A DNA stretch of 6,055 nucleotides. Origin: Chitinophagaceae bacterium. Its GTDB lineage: Bacteria; Bacteroidota; Bacteroidia; Chitinophagales; Chitinophagaceae. Positions within the stretch are counted from its first letter, which is position 1, and each line of letters begins with the position of its first letter. The stretch lies in assembly GCA_026785745.1 (NCBI GenBank), contig JAJAZO010000321.1, forward strand, positions 1 to 6,055. The letters run 5' to 3'. The translations under genes and the position numbers were made by a program. Shown piece after piece: positions 5,973-6,055 of this stretch. The notes below the pieces were generated by a model. The model made no database searches. It was not told where the DNA came from and saw only the letters and a program-made list of their open reading frames with translations.

Positions 5973-6055
5973 TTACAAAAGTTGCCTTTTATACAACTGC
6001 ACCGCATTCTCAAATCCTAAATAAATAGCATCGCAAATAAGAGCATGCCCTATAC
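5973..6055 (-). CDS. pdxJ: Pyridoxine 5'-phosphate synthase, C-terminal end only
   Basis: The last 26 codons of a minus-strand gene are visible, ending in TAA at 5975-5973. The peptide begins IGHALICDAIYLGFENAV and ends LYKRQLL. The IGHAxIxxAxxxGLxxAV pattern is the C-terminal signature of PdxJ; in Escherichia coli the equivalent segment contains NIGHAII followed by GLKDAV. The two bases before it (GT) allow a Ser codon, fitting the usual SIGHAL. PdxJ condenses 1-deoxy-D-xylulose 5-phosphate with 3-amino-2-oxopropyl phosphate to pyridoxine 5'-phosphate in the cytoplasm, the last ring-forming step of DXP-dependent vitamin B6 synthesis. The call rests on a short stretch, but the motif is distinctive. 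Confidence 0.7.
   Translation of the reverse strand, partial: IGHALICDAIYLGFENAVQLYKRQLL

Overview
The window looks like ordinary chromosomal DNA from a member of the Bacteroidota, probably near the Chitinophagaceae. The evidence is the moderately AT-rich composition, AT-rich leaders before start codons with no Shine-Dalgarno sequence, the DUF2911 and secreted TPR-CHAT families that are typical of this phylum, a Lys/Glu- and Pro/Thr-rich lipoprotein, and an intergenic palindrome built from ACATAG/CTATGT units. The family assignments come from reading motifs, not from a database search.

Layout from left to right. (1) Bases 1-169, minus strand: the start of a gene for a small secreted protein of unknown function, cut by the window edge. 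(2) Bases 361-1468, minus strand: a DUF2911 protein with a C-terminal helical/TPR-like region, broken by one extra base in a run of six A (minus strand), with a good intrinsic terminator at 304-331. (3) Bases 1469-1655: the divergent intergenic region. (4) Bases 1656-4505, plus strand: a secreted TPR-CHAT cysteine-peptidase-like protein of about 949 residues, split by a single in-frame TGA at 3042-3044 into a TPR half and a CHAT half. (5) Bases 4531-5106, plus strand: an unrecognised cytoplasmic protein 25 bases behind the CHAT gene. (6) Bases 5144-5261: a 118-base imperfect inverted-repeat element between convergent genes. (7) Bases 5308-5826, minus strand: a lipoprotein of unknown function. 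(8) Bases 5973-6055, minus strand: the last 26 codons of a gene that reads like pdxJ (pyridoxine 5'-phosphate synthase).

The main observation is that two divergently transcribed neighbours each carry exactly one disabling lesion, a homopolymer indel in one and a stop codon in the other, while the rest of both frames is clean. Removing each lesion restores a full-length family member. This means recent pseudogenisation, sequencing or assembly error, or, less likely, recoding or genuine production of split polypeptides. I see no CRISPR array, gasdermin-like partner, transposase, integrase, tRNA or rRNA. Nothing ties the CHAT protein to a recognised defence system: its signal peptide points to an extracytoplasmic role, and its only co-directional neighbour lacks a signal peptide.
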